Below are positions 5,343-6,793 of a DNA stretch of 6,793 nt, piece after piece. The notes below the pieces were generated by a model. That model searched no databases. It had not been told where the DNA came from and was given only the letters and a program-made list of their open reading frames with translations. This DNA is from Pseudomonadota bacterium (GTDB taxonomy: Bacteria > Pseudomonadota > Alphaproteobacteria > Caulobacterales > Caulobacteraceae). The stretch lies in assembly GCA_023445955.1 (NCBI GenBank), contig JAEXJH010000129.1:1-6793 (forward strand), given 5' to 3'. Positions within the stretch are counted from its first letter, which is position 1. The number at the start of each line of letters is the position of its first letter. A program made the translations under genes and the position numbers.

Positions 5343-6218
5343 ATGGGACGGCTGCGAATTCTCCACGAGACCCGGTATTATTATGAACGGCCAGTGCGGT
5401 TCGGACCGCAGCGGCTGATGATCCGTCCGCGCGACAGTCACGCGCTGCGGATCGTCGAGGCCTCATTGCGCCTGTTTCCGCCCGGCGCGACGCGCTGGAG
5501 CTATGACGCCGGCGGCAACTGCGTCTGCATCTTCGAGCCGACCGGCAAGGCCGACGCCATGCGGGTGGCCAGCGAGCTGATCATCGACCGCTACCCGGCC
5601 CCTCTGGTCCCGCAGCGGATCGAGAACCCCGACACCCTGACGCCGATCGTCTATTCCCGCGAGGATCGGACGACGCTGGAGCCGTTCATCGCCCCGGTCA
5701 CCGACGACCCGGACGCGGTCCTGCTGCGCTGGCTGCGCGGCGTACAGGCCCATCGCGACGAACCTGCCCTGGCCTTCCTGTTGCGGATCAACGAGCTGAT
5801 CCACAGCCAGTTCGAATACTGCAACCGCTACGAAGAAGGCGTCCAGACGCCGGTCGAGACCTTGCAGAAGCGCAGCGGCGCCTGCCGCGACCTGGCCTGG
5901 CTGATGGTCGAGGGCCTTCGCCGCCTGGGCTACGCGGCCCTGTTCGCCACCGGCTACATCCACTCTCCCGGAACCCAGATCCGCGGCGCCGGCGCCACCC
6001 ACGCCTGGTGCGAGGTATTCCTGCCCGACCTGGGCTGGCTGGAGTTCGACCCGACCAACGGCCTGGCCGAGTCGCCGGACCTGATCCGCGTCGCCGCCAC
6101 CCGAACGCCGGCTCAGGCGTTACCCGTGTCGGGCGCGATCATCGGCGATCCCGGGACCGCGCGCCTTCACGTCTCCGTGGATGTGCAGCTTCTCGACCCC
6201 ATCAACCAGGCAGCGTGA
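5343..6218 (+). CDS. Transglutaminase-like cysteine protease family protein
   Basis: The product has 291 residues and no signal peptide, so it is probably cytoplasmic. The N-terminal part, LRILHETRYYYERPVRFGPQRLMIRPRDSH (4-33), is the start of the bacterial transglutaminase-like N-terminal domain, a beta-sandwich extending to about residue 85. The transglutaminase/protease core follows (about 145-240) with the complete papain-like triad: C181 in SGACRDLAWLM, H220 in ATHAWCEVFLP and D236 in LEFDPTNG. The family is widespread in proteobacteria and is usually thought to hydrolyse peptide or amide bonds; its substrate is not known to me. The ATG at 5343 is kept because a later start would remove the conserved N terminus, although no Shine-Dalgarno is visible and a strong hairpin abuts the start. 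It lies 45 bases after the TetR gene on the same strand. Confidence 0.9.
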   Translation: MGRLRILHETRYYYERPVRFGPQRLMIRPRDSHALRIVEASLRLFPPGATRWSYDAGGNCVCIFEPTGKADAMRVASELIIDRYPAPLVPQRIENPDTLTPIVYSREDRTTLEPFIAPVTDDPDAVLLRWLRGVQAHRDEPALAFLLRINELIHSQFEYCNRYEEGVQTPVETLQKRSGACRDLAWLMVEGLRRLGYAALFATGYIHSPGTQIRGAGATHAWCEVFLPDLGWLEFDPTNGLAESPDLIRVAATRTPAQALPVSGAIIGDPGTARLHVSVDVQLLDPINQAA

Positions 6219-6249
6219 TAAGATCAGTATGCGTACGGGAGGAAGAGTT

Positions 6250-6396
6250 ATGACCAGCGGCTTCCAGAACCAGGACCCGATGCGGAGCGTCAGCTTTCCC
6301 AAGTCCGAGCCCAAGCCCCAGCATGGGCGCAAGCCCGACGCGGCCTGCTTGAACGTTAAGGAAAAGCGGACCTTCGAACCCAAACCGGGCCACTGA
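6250..6396 (+). CDS. Small basic proline-rich hypothetical protein (48 aa)
   Basis: The ORF starts at an ATG preceded by GGGAGGAAGAGTT, an almost ideal Shine-Dalgarno with 6 bases of spacing and the best in the window. A longer reading from 6181 would overlap the transglutaminase gene and lacks support. The product is hydrophilic, with many Lys, Arg and Pro and a net positive charge, no membrane segment and one Cys (C33). It has an internal repeat, EPKPQH (20-25) and EPKPGH (43-48), the latter being its C terminus. It is probably disordered. I do not recognise a family. It lies 31 bases after the transglutaminase gene on the same strand and could be translated from the same message. Coding is supported by the ribosome-binding site and not by homology. 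Confidence 0.6.
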   Translation: MTSGFQNQDPMRSVSFPKSEPKPQHGRKPDAACLNVKEKRTFEPKPGH

Positions 6397-6401
6397 AATT
6401 G

Positions 6402-6445
6402 TAAAAAAGCGTGGCAGGCGGGGCTTTTGAACACCCCTGTCACGC
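6402..6445 (-). terminator. Intrinsic terminator oriented for minus-strand transcription
   Basis: GCGTGGCAGG (6409-6418) pairs with CCTGTCACGC (6436-6445) over ten base pairs, one of them G.U, around a 17-base loop. Read on the minus strand, the stem is followed at once by TTTTTTA (6408-6402), the classical Rho-independent layout. On the plus strand the stem is followed by GAGGCGCC, so it should stop plus-strand transcripts poorly. It lies 12 bases after the stop of the 48-aa gene. Confidence 0.6.
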
Positions 6446-6514
6446 GAGGCGCCTATACAGACATCCATGGTGTCATTAACGAATGACGCCAGGGGAATGG
6501 GGAGCACCACGAGC

Positions 6515-6793
6515 ATGCGACGTGTCGCGCTCGGATGTCTGCTGGCGACGGCCGGCCTCGCGGTAGTCAGCGCCGCGACGGCCCTGTCCACGCGCGCCCC
6601 TGAAGAATTCAACCAGACCCTGACCCTGGCCGGCGGCCCAGCGGACGATCCCGACGCGCCGATCGCCACGGCGCGCTATGGCGGCGAACGCGCGCGCCAG
6701 ACCGTCCCGGTCGCTGTCGCCGCCGAGACCCACGCCGTCCCCGCCATCGCCACGGTCGCCCTGGCCGGCGGCCTCGACGACGCGGGTCTGGCC
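6515..6793 (+). CDS. Predicted exported protein of unknown function, N-terminal part (3' end outside window)
   Basis: The frame is open from the ATG at 6515 to the right edge (93 residues, no stop). The first residues form a Sec-type signal peptide: MRR, then a hydrophobic core VALGCLLATAGLAVVSA, with likely cleavage near the following Ala residues (about 20-23). The visible mature part is Ala/Pro/Asp-rich without a motif I recognise. GGGGAG ends 10 bases before the ATG. In-frame ATGs at 6497 and 6467 would lengthen the N terminus; 6497 has AGGGGA directly against it and 6467 has no Shine-Dalgarno, so 6515 is preferred. The product is probably periplasmic or outer-membrane-associated. Confidence 0.65.
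   Translation, partial: MRRVALGCLLATAGLAVVSAATALSTRAPEEFNQTLTLAGGPADDPDAPIATARYGGERARQTVPVAVAAETHAVPAIATVALAGGLDDAGLA

Noticed and set aside
4656..5441. 261-residue open frame on the minus strand opposite the TetR gene
   Set aside because: It mirrors the codon bias of the TetR gene, spans the boundary to the transglutaminase gene, and has no domain signal.
6476..6479. TTAA as part of a CtrA-type box before the exported protein gene
   Set aside because: No second TTAA lies at the 7-bp spacing needed for a full site.
6515..6541. Lipobox in the exported protein (LGC near residues 6-8)
   Set aside because: The Cys is at residue 8, before most of the hydrophobic core, too early for a lipoprotein signal. 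Cleavage near the later Ala residues fits better.

Overview
The window is GC-rich alphaproteobacterial chromosome, most like Caulobacter or a close relative. This rests on high GC, strong C/G third-position codon bias, and a compound palindromic repeat at 286-390 of a kind I recall from Caulobacterales intergenic regions. No species is claimed. I see no phage, transposon, CRISPR, rRNA or tRNA.

Layout, left to right: the 3' end of a GNAT acetyltransferase gene (2-277, +); the multi-hairpin repeat (286-390); a CoxE-like VWA-domain gene (465-1643, +). This gene meets an RTX-type calcium-binding protein gene (1640-3025, -) tail to tail, with the two stop codons sharing the bases TTAG. Upstream of the RTX gene, on the same strand, is a small XRE-type regulator gene (3042-3389, -); the pair looks like a two-gene operon. 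A relatively AT-rich divergent region (about 3414-3547) carries a nested inverted repeat that could be the regulator's operator. It separates this operon from a GT2 glycosyltransferase gene (3548-4507, +). Next come a TetR-family regulator with a GTG start (4629-5297, +), a transglutaminase-like protease gene (5343-6218, +) whose ATG abuts a strong hairpin, a 48-aa basic proline-rich small protein with a very good Shine-Dalgarno (6250-6396, +), an intrinsic terminator that only makes sense on the minus strand (6402-6445), and the start of a signal-peptide gene that runs off the right edge (6515-6793, +).

Most genes are single members of common families. The part most worth attention is the regulator plus RTX-like protein operon. 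The second protein combines an N-terminal domain I cannot name, an Ala/Pro linker, a short block of RTX calcium-binding repeats and a separate EF-hand-like loop, and it has no N-terminal signal peptide. The neighbouring glycosyltransferase suggests, without proving it, a cell-surface or exopolysaccharide setting. The TetR, transglutaminase and 48-aa genes are closely spaced and could be partly co-transcribed.
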